Shown piece after piece: positions 1 through 5,587 of a DNA stretch of 5,587 nucleotides. The translations under genes were made by a program, and so were the position numbers. Source of the DNA: Clostridioides sp. (GTDB taxonomy: Bacteria; Bacillota; Clostridia; Peptostreptococcales; Peptostreptococcaceae); assembly GCA_031272305.1 (NCBI GenBank), contig JAISUA010000058.1, positions 1 to 5,587 of the forward strand, given 5' to 3'. Position 1 is the stretch's first letter, and every line of letters starts with the position of its first letter. The notes under the pieces are model-generated. The model was not told the DNA's origin and searched no databases. It saw only the letters and a program-made list of their open reading frames with translations.

Positions 1-90
1 TAAGTAGGTATAATATTTGTATAGAATTTAACCCAAGTAGATATATAAAAAATAATTAAAACAAGTGTAGAAATATATTGTCTGATTTTA

Positions 91-420
91 TTATACTTCG
101 ATATATCCATTTTGACCAAATCCATCTTTTTTATCTAATAATTTAGCTAGTGCAGTTCCAGGATCAAGAATATTTTGTAGTGCAGACATAAGTGTAGATG
201 ATATATAACCTGCTAGAGCTGAAAAACCTACTGCAATTAATTTATTTTTTATTTTTTGGATTACTCTTTGAGCTATAAAGTTTCGTGCTTGTTTTTCGCC
301 TAGTTTTTTGTAAGAATTTGTTACGTCTTCAATAGCATGTACGGATTCTAAAGCATTGATAGAAAATAATACTGAAGTTATCAGTATGGACATTAATTTG
401 TTAATTTTTTTTCTGTTCAT
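91..420 (-). CDS. Small secreted protein of unknown function (signal peptide, cationic mature part)
   Basis: This is a 109-residue protein that I do not assign to a family. The N-terminus is a typical Sec signal peptide: basic MNRKK, a hydrophobic core at residues 9-23, and a V-H-A cleavage site ending at residue 29. That leaves a mature protein of about 80 residues with 11 Lys/Arg against 7 Asp/Glu. Residues 36-60 look like a basic amphipathic helix. Residues 61-85 are more hydrophobic and Gly/Ala/Ser-rich. The tail contains DPGTALAKLLD (86-96) and ends in NGYIEV. There is no cysteine and no LPXTG anchor. The start is supported by GAGGGG on the minus strand (plus 429-434), 8 nt before the ATG. 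It is transcribed away from the operon, so co-regulation is not assured. A secreted peptide toxin or bacteriocin-like product is possible from size and charge only. No immunity or export gene is visible. That the gene is real is fairly sure; its role is unknown. Confidence 0.75.
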   Translation of the reverse strand: MNRKKINKLMSILITSVLFSINALESVHAIEDVTNSYKKLGEKQARNFIAQRVIQKIKNKLIAVGFSALAGYISSTLMSALQNILDPGTALAKLLDKKDGFGQNGYIEV

Positions 421-448
421 TTTTACTACCCCTCTACAATTTTTTATT

Positions 449-466
449 TATATTGTTAACAATATA
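449..466. promoter_or_regulatory. 18-bp perfect palindrome, candidate operator
   Basis: TATATTGTTAACAATATA is a perfect dyad. Its core TTGTTAACAA (453-462) recurs with a changed centre as TTGTGCACAA at 470-479. It lies 29-46 bp upstream of the small secreted gene, just downstream of that gene's candidate -10 boxes. This is a suitable place for a repressor. AT richness makes chance palindromes likelier, but 18 bp is long. I cannot name the regulator. Confidence 0.45.
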
Positions 467-469
467 TCT

Positions 470-479
470 TTGTGCACAA
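470..479. promoter_or_regulatory. Second TTGT-NN-ACAA palindrome, candidate operator
   Basis: TTGTGCACAA is a perfect 10-bp dyad sharing both half-sites with the 453-462 core. The two cores start 17 bp apart. It would overlap the predicted transcription start of the minus-strand gene if the -10 at 484-489 is used. Confidence 0.35.
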
Positions 480-483
480 TCAT

Positions 484-501
484 ATTATATCAGAAATTAT
501 A
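484..501 (-). promoter_or_regulatory. Candidate promoter of the small secreted gene (two overlapping -10 options)
   Basis: Read on the minus strand, perfect TATAAT hexamers occur at 489-484 and 501-496, which is 64 to 76 bases upstream of the start codon. Neither has a convincing TTGACA-like -35 at the right spacing: the matching positions read AATAAA and TAAAAA. In DNA this AT-rich, TATAAT alone is weak evidence. The position and the nearby palindromes make it the best candidate. Confidence 0.35.
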
Positions 502-576
502 CAGAATTTATTTTATATTTTTTAAAAAAACTTAGTTTATTTTAAAAATTAATTAAGTAATTGTCTTATATGTATA

Positions 577-668
577 TTTTAAAAAAATAAATTTATACTA
601 TATGAATAATAATTAATCAAAATAAATGTATTATATATACAATTTTAAAAAATAAATTTATGCTACAT
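577..668. repeat. Degenerate direct repeat, two copies of about 26 bp
   Basis: The copies at 577-603 and 643-668 share the pattern TTTT, A6-7, TAAATTTAT, then CTA and AT with single substitutions between. They are about 66 bp apart. Low sequence complexity limits the weight of the match. It may reflect an old local duplication or simple AT drift. Confidence 0.35.
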
Positions 669-678
669 AGACAACATT

Positions 679-709
679 AAAAAAATTTAAAAAAATTTAA
701 AAAATAAAA
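679..709. other. Phased A-tracts, likely intrinsically curved DNA
   Basis: A-runs begin at 679 (7 A), 689 (7 A) and 699 (6 A), with a shorter run at 706 (4 A). The first three are spaced exactly 10 bp, about one helical turn, and the first two units are identical (A7T3). Such phasing is known to bend DNA. Phased A-tracts upstream of the Clostridium perfringens plc promoter enhance its transcription. Here they lie about 145 bp from the nearest strong -10 candidate of the operon, farther than in plc. Confidence 0.5.
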
Positions 710-785
710 TATATTTCATTTTACAATTAACTGTTTAAATAATCATATTTTTTTACAAATTTAAATATTTATTTTTTATTTTTTC

Positions 786-794
786 TGTGATAAT
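786..794 (+). promoter_or_regulatory. Alternative extended -10 for the operon
   Basis: TGTGATAAT gives a TGN motif followed by GATAAT, one mismatch from TATAAT. There is no good -35 at 16-18 bp. If used, transcription would begin near 801 and the 821-852 dyad would be in the leader RNA as a hairpin. Confidence 0.25.
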
Positions 795-820
795 ATGAGT
801 ATAAATATTTTTATTGCTCA

Positions 821-852
821 ATATGTAAAATATCGACGATAATTTTACATAT
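821..852. promoter_or_regulatory. 32-nt near-perfect dyad upstream of the operon
   Basis: Arms ATATGTAAAA (821-830) and TTTTACATAT (843-852) are perfectly complementary. TATCG (831-835) then pairs with CGATA (837-841), leaving one central base (836) and one unpaired A (842). It ends 75 bases before the start codon and spans the -35 region of the extended -10 at 854-862. That position fits an operator for a dimeric regulator. If transcription starts upstream, it would instead form an RNA hairpin. No U-run follows, so it is not a standard terminator. The half-sites are too far apart for a PlcR box. Confidence 0.55.
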
Positions 853-853
853 G

Positions 854-862
854 TGATATGAT
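854..862 (+). promoter_or_regulatory. Candidate extended -10 promoter of the operon
   Basis: TGATATGAT combines a TGN extension with TATGAT, one mismatch from consensus. The -35 position 17 bp upstream reads CGACGA, which is poor, and sits at the centre of the dyad. A weak -35 covered by a dyad is typical of activator-dependent or repressed genes. The predicted start near 869 gives a leader of about 59 nt. A perfect TATAAT at 897-902 is an alternative but would leave only about 19 nt of leader. Confidence 0.4.
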
Positions 863-927
863 TGTTGATTTCCTAAGAACATCATAAAATAAAACATATA
901 ATATTTGATAAAAAGGAGGAATTTAGT

Positions 928-2886
928 ATGTCTATTAAAGAATCAAATCTTGCAAAATACAAAGATTTTAATACGGATATGACTGTTTCTATCAAAGAAT
1001 CTTCGTTAAATTCACAATTGCGTCAGTATCTTGCACTTATGTCTCAAAGCAAAACACCTTGGAAATCGCGTTTATACGTTATTCAAACATATGTAGATAA
1101 CAAACCTACTACTATATATGTTGATACAAACACTAAAAGAGAAGATTTTCCTAAAAATTGTGATCCAGATTTTATAGCAATAGTTAATGATTTATACTAT
1201 AACGGATCAAGTTTGTATAAAGAATTAGATAAATTAAATATTTTTAATATTCCGAACGAAACAAAGGCATCTTATACACGTAGATACCTTGATGGAAGTC
1301 CAGAAGAAATTCTTCAAAGAGCTATTAATTATTCGTTATTTTTTGCTATTGAAGTTGAAGATGGTTTACCTAATAGTATTTTACAACAATTAATTAATGG
1401 AGAACGAACACCTGATGAAATTTATAAGCCAATAACTCTGAATAAATATGGCAAAGTTACTTTTGAACAATGTTTCAAAAATTTTAATATGATAAAAATA
1501 ATTTACGGACCAAGTCGTGCAGATTTATTGAATAATTCACAAACTGACGAAAAAATATTCAGATTTATCAATCAAATACCTTTAGATTTCACTGCAACTT
1601 CTTATAAAGAATTGAAAGGAAAAGATAATGCTATTGAAAAAACTATAAGAAATATAACAGGTATGTCAGTGATTAATGATGATGATATTGATAATATTTT
1701 TAATATTTCACAACTTGCACTTGATATTGCAAAATTGCAAGTTACATCTTATCCTCGGATTGAAGTAAATGAGATACATGAAGCTGATGAAACATTAGAT
1801 GCAGTTGTTAAAGCATACTTTGACAGACTTGAAGAAGCAGGACAGACTGTTTTTGGTCATGTTGTATTACCAAAATCAATATCTAGAGAAAATTATTTAT
1901 TTAGACCAAAAATGAAAAATTTCAATGTTGGCAACGGTTACTTAAATTATTTAATTGGTATGGGAGAAGAAACAACAATTCCTACTTTAGGTAATATAGA
2001 TTCAACTATGTCATGGAATACAGGTAGTTTAATTCCGTCAACAGTTAGTGCTGATGGTGTTATGGCGATTAGTTCTGAATTTTTTTTGCCTCATATTTTT
2101 AGTTATTTTCAACCTCTTATAAATCCAAATATAAATGGAGTTAGAAATGAAAATTCTTTAGCTAGAGTAATTAATGCTACTCTTAAATACAATGCTTTTA
2201 ACTGTTCAGGTACATTATCTACATGCTCTAGTGATATACCTCAAAACTTCACTGTGAATTATGAAAATAATGGAGCATTTAAAAATATAACTTGGAATTA
2301 TGAGTACGAGACAACTGCTGGAAGAAATTATAAATTTGGAGATTTCTATACTTTAAGATTTAGAAATAACTATACTTGTGATGCTATAGGAACATTTAAA
2401 ACGGTAAAATTCGAAAAATATCCATCTGATTTACCTTCATTTAGTATTTCGTTTCGTGTAAAAAATTTATTTGCGGTATGGTTTGATGATGCTAAAAATC
2501 AAGGATATACATTTGATAAAACTGCTACAATTGATTTAGGAATTGTTATTGATTCTAATGGTAATCTTTCATTTCCAAGCCAAATAAATATAGTAAACAA
2601 TAATCCTGGAGGCGTATCTTATAGCGATAAGTGTAAAATTTTCTCTGGTGGTTTTATTGTCAAGTTTGGCAATGATATTACAGGTATTATAAATAGGTTC
2701 GTTGCTCAAGCATTCGATCAACCTTTTGAGCATTTTAAAAAATTTGATAAAGTGGCTGGTTGGGTTATGCCTGGCTGCAAGACATTCACATTTAAGTATG
2801 ACACAAGTAACAACACTGTTAATGCAATATCAGATTTTGGAGATTTATACGCTTTTATAAATTATGTACAAGAACAATATAAATAG
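928..2886 (+). CDS. P47/OrfX-like TULIP-domain protein, putative toxin accessory or lipid-binding protein
   Basis: This 652-residue protein has no signal peptide or transmembrane segment. The start follows a strong AAGGAGGA site with a 7-nt gap. Several segments recall the TULIP-fold P47 and OrfX proteins encoded beside botulinum and related neurotoxins: MTVSIKESSLNSQLRQYL near the N-terminus (18-35), a helix then strand AYFDRLEEAGQTVFGHVVLP (296-315), LNYLIGMGEETTIP (339-352), GVMAISSEFFLPHIF (377-391), and a C-terminal PG-x4-FTFKY plus DFGDLYAFINYV (615-647). Residues 80-290 are more helical and charged, and I do not recognise them; this part makes it longer than P47 (about 415 residues). 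TULIP proteins bind lipids in a hydrophobic groove, and OrfX/P47 accompany toxins and reach the outside without Sec signals. SIKES-x-L occurs twice (2-8 and 21-27). Its stop overlaps the next gene's ribosome binding site, so it is probably a partner of the phospholipase protein. Family call moderate; role inferred. Confidence 0.6.
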   Translation: MSIKESNLAKYKDFNTDMTVSIKESSLNSQLRQYLALMSQSKTPWKSRLYVIQTYVDNKPTTIYVDTNTKREDFPKNCDPDFIAIVNDLYYNGSSLYKELDKLNIFNIPNETKASYTRRYLDGSPEEILQRAINYSLFFAIEVEDGLPNSILQQLINGERTPDEIYKPITLNKYGKVTFEQCFKNFNMIKIIYGPSRADLLNNSQTDEKIFRFINQIPLDFTATSYKELKGKDNAIEKTIRNITGMSVINDDDIDNIFNISQLALDIAKLQVTSYPRIEVNEIHEADETLDAVVKAYFDRLEEAGQTVFGHVVLPKSISRENYLFRPKMKNFNVGNGYLNYLIGMGEETTIPTLGNIDSTMSWNTGSLIPSTVSADGVMAISSEFFLPHIFSYFQPLINPNINGVRNENSLARVINATLKYNAFNCSGTLSTCSSDIPQNFTVNYENNGAFKNITWNYEYETTAGRNYKFGDFYTLRFRNNYTCDAIGTFKTVKFEKYPSDLPSFSISFRVKNLFAVWFDDAKNQGYTFDKTATIDLGIVIDSNGNLSFPSQINIVNNNPGGVSYSDKCKIFSGGFIVKFGNDITGIINRFVAQAFDQPFEHFKKFDKVAGWVMPGCKTFTFKYDTSNNTVNAISDFGDLYAFINYVQEQYK

Positions 2887-2891
2887 GAGGT
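2885..2891 (+). promoter_or_regulatory. Ribosome binding site overlapping the upstream stop codon
   Basis: AGGAGGT begins inside the TAG stop (2884-2886) of the TULIP-like gene and is 8 nt before the ATG at 2900. Ribosomes finishing the first gene would be at the initiation site of the second. This points to translational coupling and a fixed ratio of the two proteins. Confidence 0.8.
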
Positions 2892-2899
2892 AGCACAAA

Positions 2900-5503
2900 A
2901 TGAATTTTATTACAGATTTGAAACTGATAAATTCTTCTGATACCCCATTTGGTTTTACTAAAATAGAACAAGATTTAAACAGTCTTGCAGGAGGAGATTA
3001 TATTTATCTTTGCTATAAATCTGAAGAGTTGCCTTTAGAAGTTGTTACAGATATACGAATTATTAATACTGGTAAAAATAACTCAAAGCCAACAATCAAA
3101 GGTTATACTACTCTTGATCTCGAACTAAATCACGGAGCAGGAGGAGATTACATTTGGCTCGCTTTTAAAAAATCTAAATATAATGAAGATATAGGTGGTA
3201 TCACTGATATAAAATTTGAAACGAGTCTTGTTAGTAAAAGCTTAATATTCGATAATTTATCTGAAACAGGATACACTATTATCTGGGAAGATCTCAATAA
3301 AAATGCAGGTGGAAAATGGATTTATTTATCTTATAAAAGAGAATTTCCTCTATTAAAAAGATGGATGTCTAAAATTTACGATTATACAAGCATTGCAGAT
3401 ATTTCTCTTGTAGGTACTCATGATTCATCTATGTGGCAAAGTAATATGAAGAGTGAAAAAGACACAATAGATTCAGATGGTGGAGGTACTTTAGGATGGC
3501 TTGCAGAATGTCAGCACCTAACATTTAAACAACAATTTGATGCTGGTGTGAGAATGTTTGATATGCGTATATTTTGGAATGGTGACAAAATAGGACTTTG
3601 CCATTCAAGCGACATAGGACATATAGGAGATATTGGCTCTTATAGTTTATTGAGTTTTGAAACAGTTTTGGAACAACTTGTCGAAAAATTAAAGGAAAAT
3701 CCTACTGAGTTTATATGTCTGAAAATTCAGCCTGAACAATATATTATAGGTAATGCAGTTGAACCATACTGTAAATTTGTAGATAATATATTAAAAAAAT
3801 ATCGTGATTATATTTACATTGACCAACAATATGATTCAGTTAAAGATGGACAAAATCTAAAATTGATAAGACGAAATCGTAATCAGTTGCCTAAGTTAAA
3901 AGATTTACGTGGTAAAATTTTAATAACATCTTCTGTGTCTGGAAAATCAGTAAAAGTGTTTTCTACTAATGATAACGTTTGCTTAGAGGGAGGTTATCCG
4001 AAGGATCCTTGGCGTTATAGATATGTTTCCGAAACAGAAAGAATACATCTTGAAGATAATAATAAAAAAAAGGAAGACGATGATTCAATCAGTGGACTAT
4101 CTGATGGTGTTTTGTTAGGTAAGAAAAGAGATAGTGCAAGAGGTGCAGAAAATCTAAAAAGCCATATTGAAAGTGTTAATAGTGTAACCTCTACAGAGGA
4201 AATAAATAAAATGAATATACCTTCGTGTTATTCTCAAAAAGAAGAGTTTCCAAGTCTTAATGGTTGGCCTATAGATTTTGCAAGACAGTACAATCCTTCC
4301 AACTTAAACTGGCTTTATGATAATTTGGAAACTCAAATGTTGAGTAGACCTTATTTCAGAATTGGTTGGTTTGATATAGATTTTATAGGTCAAGATTTGG
4401 TTTGGGAGATAATCAAGGCGAATAGGGATATATTTGAACAGTATGTAGCTAAATTACCTGATTATGAGGTTAAAATATTAAATACAAATTCAGGTACAAA
4501 TATTTTTTCACTTGGTTGGGATAAGAAATTATATCTAATCAAAGAAAAACAATCGAGAAAATTTGAAAGATATACTTTAATCTCAAATGTTACATCTTTT
4601 ATCGCTCAATTAATTAACAATAATACATTCTTTATTGCGATTATATGCGATAATAAGGTATACACAACATTTACAACTACTCCTGAAAAATTATCACTTG
4701 CAGATTTTACAATGATAAATCTTGCAAATGTAATATGTGATAAAAAACTAAATCCTGTTAAGTTAATTGTATCAACAACAGGTAAATCTTCAACATTATT
4801 TATTGAGTCTAAGAATGAAAGTGGATACATTGAACAATTTACTGTCAACATATCGCTTAATAATATTGGAGTACCCAAAATTGCTCCATTGCCTACTAAT
4901 TTTTCAGATATTTCGAAAATAGAGGTAGGGCGTGCTACAAATCAATTTGTAGATGGCGTGTATGTTTCTGGAAATTTCAATGATACTAGTACGTTATTAT
5001 ACATTCCTATTTCAAATCCTTTTGGCTCAACATCTCCTACACCAATTAGATTTAAGGCAAATTGTAACTTAGATGTAGTTTGTAGTGTTAGTTTAACAAA
5101 TAATATTGGTACTCATCTATTTGCAATTGGTGATGGAGAAATATCTTATTACAATTATAATGAACAAAATGATTGGTTAAACGATAAAGGTAAAGGTTTA
5201 CCAGTGTCACTCATTAAATTTGAAAGACTAAAAAAAGCAGAACAACTTGAAGTAACTTATATAAATAATAAAATACATTTCTTTGTGAGAAATAGTTATG
5301 GAGAAGTTTATTTTATAAGTGGTGATTATTTAAATGATAAGCCTGTGAATTTTATTAATGAGCCTGTTTTGATTATGGAAAAAGCAACGCATGTATCTGT
5401 AAAAGGCAACAAAATTATTATTTGTACAGAAACAGATTTTCTAGAAAGTGATATAGATTCAAATGGAAATTTAAATTTCAATAAGATTACTTTAGGAGTA
5501 TGA
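2900..5503 (+). CDS. MABP beta-prism / PI-PLC X / beta-propeller-like protein, putative membrane-targeting phospholipase
   Basis: This 867-residue protein has no signal peptide. Residues 4-41, 49-91 and 101-147 are three repeats of the form ITDI...GYT-x-I-x-DLN-x-AGG-x-Y-I-x-L-x-YK, the MABP beta-prism pattern. Residues about 155-515 form a PI-PLC X domain: GTHDSS (172-177, His174 and Asp175), GVRMFDMR (216-223, Asp221 and Arg223), His235 in LCHSS, Lys275 in CLKIQ, RGKILI (337-342), and a closing strand GWFDIDFIG (489-497). These match His32, Asp33, Asp67, Arg69, His82 and Lys115 of Bacillus cereus PI-PLC, so cleavage of phosphatidylinositol or its glycans is likely. Arg223 occupies the place of a calcium ligand in eukaryotic enzymes, suggesting calcium independence. 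A charged stretch (about 380-440) looks like an insertion. Residues 525-867 show six or seven beta-rich units of about 35-45 residues, propeller-like but unassigned. It lies 13 nt after the TULIP-like gene. A secreted or released toxin is inferred. Confidence 0.85.
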   Translation: MNFITDLKLINSSDTPFGFTKIEQDLNSLAGGDYIYLCYKSEELPLEVVTDIRIINTGKNNSKPTIKGYTTLDLELNHGAGGDYIWLAFKKSKYNEDIGGITDIKFETSLVSKSLIFDNLSETGYTIIWEDLNKNAGGKWIYLSYKREFPLLKRWMSKIYDYTSIADISLVGTHDSSMWQSNMKSEKDTIDSDGGGTLGWLAECQHLTFKQQFDAGVRMFDMRIFWNGDKIGLCHSSDIGHIGDIGSYSLLSFETVLEQLVEKLKENPTEFICLKIQPEQYIIGNAVEPYCKFVDNILKKYRDYIYIDQQYDSVKDGQNLKLIRRNRNQLPKLKDLRGKILITSSVSGKSVKVFSTNDNVCLEGGYPKDPWRYRYVSETERIHLEDNNKKKEDDDSISGLSDGVLLGKKRDSARGAENLKSHIESVNSVTSTEEINKMNIPSCYSQKEEFPSLNGWPIDFARQYNPSNLNWLYDNLETQMLSRPYFRIGWFDIDFIGQDLVWEIIKANRDIFEQYVAKLPDYEVKILNTNSGTNIFSLGWDKKLYLIKEKQSRKFERYTLISNVTSFIAQLINNNTFFIAIICDNKVYTTFTTTPEKLSLADFTMINLANVICDKKLNPVKLIVSTTGKSSTLFIESKNESGYIEQFTVNISLNNIGVPKIAPLPTNFSDISKIEVGRATNQFVDGVYVSGNFNDTSTLLYIPISNPFGSTSPTPIRFKANCNLDVVCSVSLTNNIGTHLFAIGDGEISYYNYNEQNDWLNDKGKGLPVSLIKFERLKKAEQLEVTYINNKIHFFVRNSYGEVYFISGDYLNDKPVNFINEPVLIMEKATHVSVKGNKIIICTETDFLESDIDSNGNLNFNKITLGV
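2909..3340 (+). repeat. Coding region of three MABP beta-prism repeats
   Basis: The three protein repeats form one pseudo-threefold beta-prism unit. Repeats one and two still share an identical 14-base stretch, GCAGGAGGAGATTA, at 2987-3000 and 3137-3150, encoding A-G-G-D-Y. Repeat three has diverged to AGGKW. This could reflect recent duplication or conservation of the glycine-rich turn. The GGAGGA strings inside resemble ribosome binding sites but are in-frame codons. Confidence 0.7.
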
Positions 5504-5587
5504 TATTATTTTTACGAAGTATATCAAAAAAATTTATAATTTCACTCAATAAAAATATAAAAAAATCAATAAAAATATAGAAAAAAT
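5504..5587. other. AT-rich downstream region, no clear terminator
   Basis: Right after the operon, TGATAT (5501-5506) can pair with ATATCA (5521-5526), a weak 6-bp stem followed by A rather than T, so it is a poor terminator for the operon. No other hairpin is visible before the window ends. Confidence 0.5.
5546..5585. repeat. 20-bp tandem repeat, two copies at the window edge
   Basis: TCAATAAAAATATA followed by an A-rich hexamer occurs at 5546-5565 and 5566-5585, with 19 of 20 positions identical (A or G at the fifteenth). The array may continue beyond the window. It could be an iteron-like array, a regulator site or simple AT repeat; two copies do not decide. Confidence 0.5.

Larger units (their letters stand above)
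421..927. other. AT-rich divergent intergenic region
   Basis: About 500 bases with no coding potential lie between the small secreted gene and the operon. The small gene's control sites appear to lie at 429-501 and those of the operon at about 786-920. The middle (about 540-720) is almost pure A/T, with phased A-tracts and a degenerate direct repeat. I see no tRNA, no recognisable riboswitch and no GC-rich terminator here. Confidence 0.8.

Noticed and set aside
720..849. Three TTTACA strings (720, 752, 844) resembling the -35 of BotR/TcdR-type toxin sigma factor promoters
   Set aside because: None has a GTTATA-like -10 at the proper spacing, and TTTACA is common in DNA of this composition.
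821..852. Dyad as a PlcR box
   Set aside because: A PlcR box is a compact 16-bp palindrome. Here the TATG and CATA ends are about 30 bp apart.
979..2886. Alternative start at the second methionine (residue 18) of the TULIP-like protein
   Set aside because: No ribosome binding site precedes it, whereas AAGGAGGA is well placed before the ATG at 928.
2988..3147. GGAGGA strings as internal ribosome binding sites
   Set aside because: They encode the Ala-Gly-Gly-Asp turns of the beta-prism repeats and no start codon follows at a useful distance.
4606..4878. A 90-codon open frame on the minus strand
   Set aside because: It lies wholly inside and antisense to the phospholipase gene and I saw no good case for a separate gene. 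It is best explained as a shadow of the coding strand.
93..5519. TATACTTCG at 93-101 and its complement near 5511-5519 as flanking inverted repeats of a mobile element
   Set aside because: Only about 9 bases match, with no transposase or target duplication; chance is sufficient.
5501..5526. Rho-independent terminator after the operon
   Set aside because: Only a 6-bp AT-rich stem with a 14-nt loop followed by A residues, without a T-run.

Overview
The window is very AT-rich, has strong AGGAGG-type ribosome binding sites and uses A/T-ending codons. This suggests a low-GC Firmicute, most likely Clostridium or a close relative. That is an inference from composition and gene content; there is no rRNA or housekeeping gene to place it. 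I cannot tell whether it is chromosomal, plasmid or phage.

Layout. A small gene on the minus strand (91-420) encodes a 109-residue protein with a clear signal peptide and no recognised family. It faces away from a two-gene plus-strand operon, and about 0.5 kb of extremely AT-rich DNA (421-927) lies between them. This spacer carries two neighbouring TTGT-NN-ACAA palindromes just upstream of the small gene, A-tracts phased at 10 bp, a degenerate direct repeat, and a 32-nt near-perfect dyad next to an extended -10 element upstream of the operon. The first operon gene (928-2886) encodes a 652-residue protein. Its C-terminal half looks like the TULIP-fold P47/OrfX proteins of botulinum neurotoxin loci and related insecticidal toxin loci. 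Its stop codon lies inside the ribosome binding site of the second gene (2900-5503). That gene encodes an 867-residue protein with three MABP-type beta-prism repeats, a PI-PLC X catalytic domain with its catalytic residues intact, and a C-terminal beta-rich repeat region resembling a beta-propeller. The last 84 bases are non-coding and end in a 20-bp tandem repeat that may continue past the window.

How the genes may work together. Neither operon protein has a signal peptide or a membrane anchor. The second looks like a lipid-targeting and lipid-cleaving effector: a beta-prism that in other families binds membranes or accompanies pore-forming domains, fused to a phosphoinositide phospholipase. 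The first belongs to a lipid-binding fold whose relatives act as accessory proteins of clostridial toxins. Tight coupling of the two suggests one system, possibly a toxin acting on eukaryotic membranes (insect or other animal host), released without Sec export. The domain calls come from visible motifs and recalled families; the joint function is inference. I did not recognise this exact gene pair as a described system.
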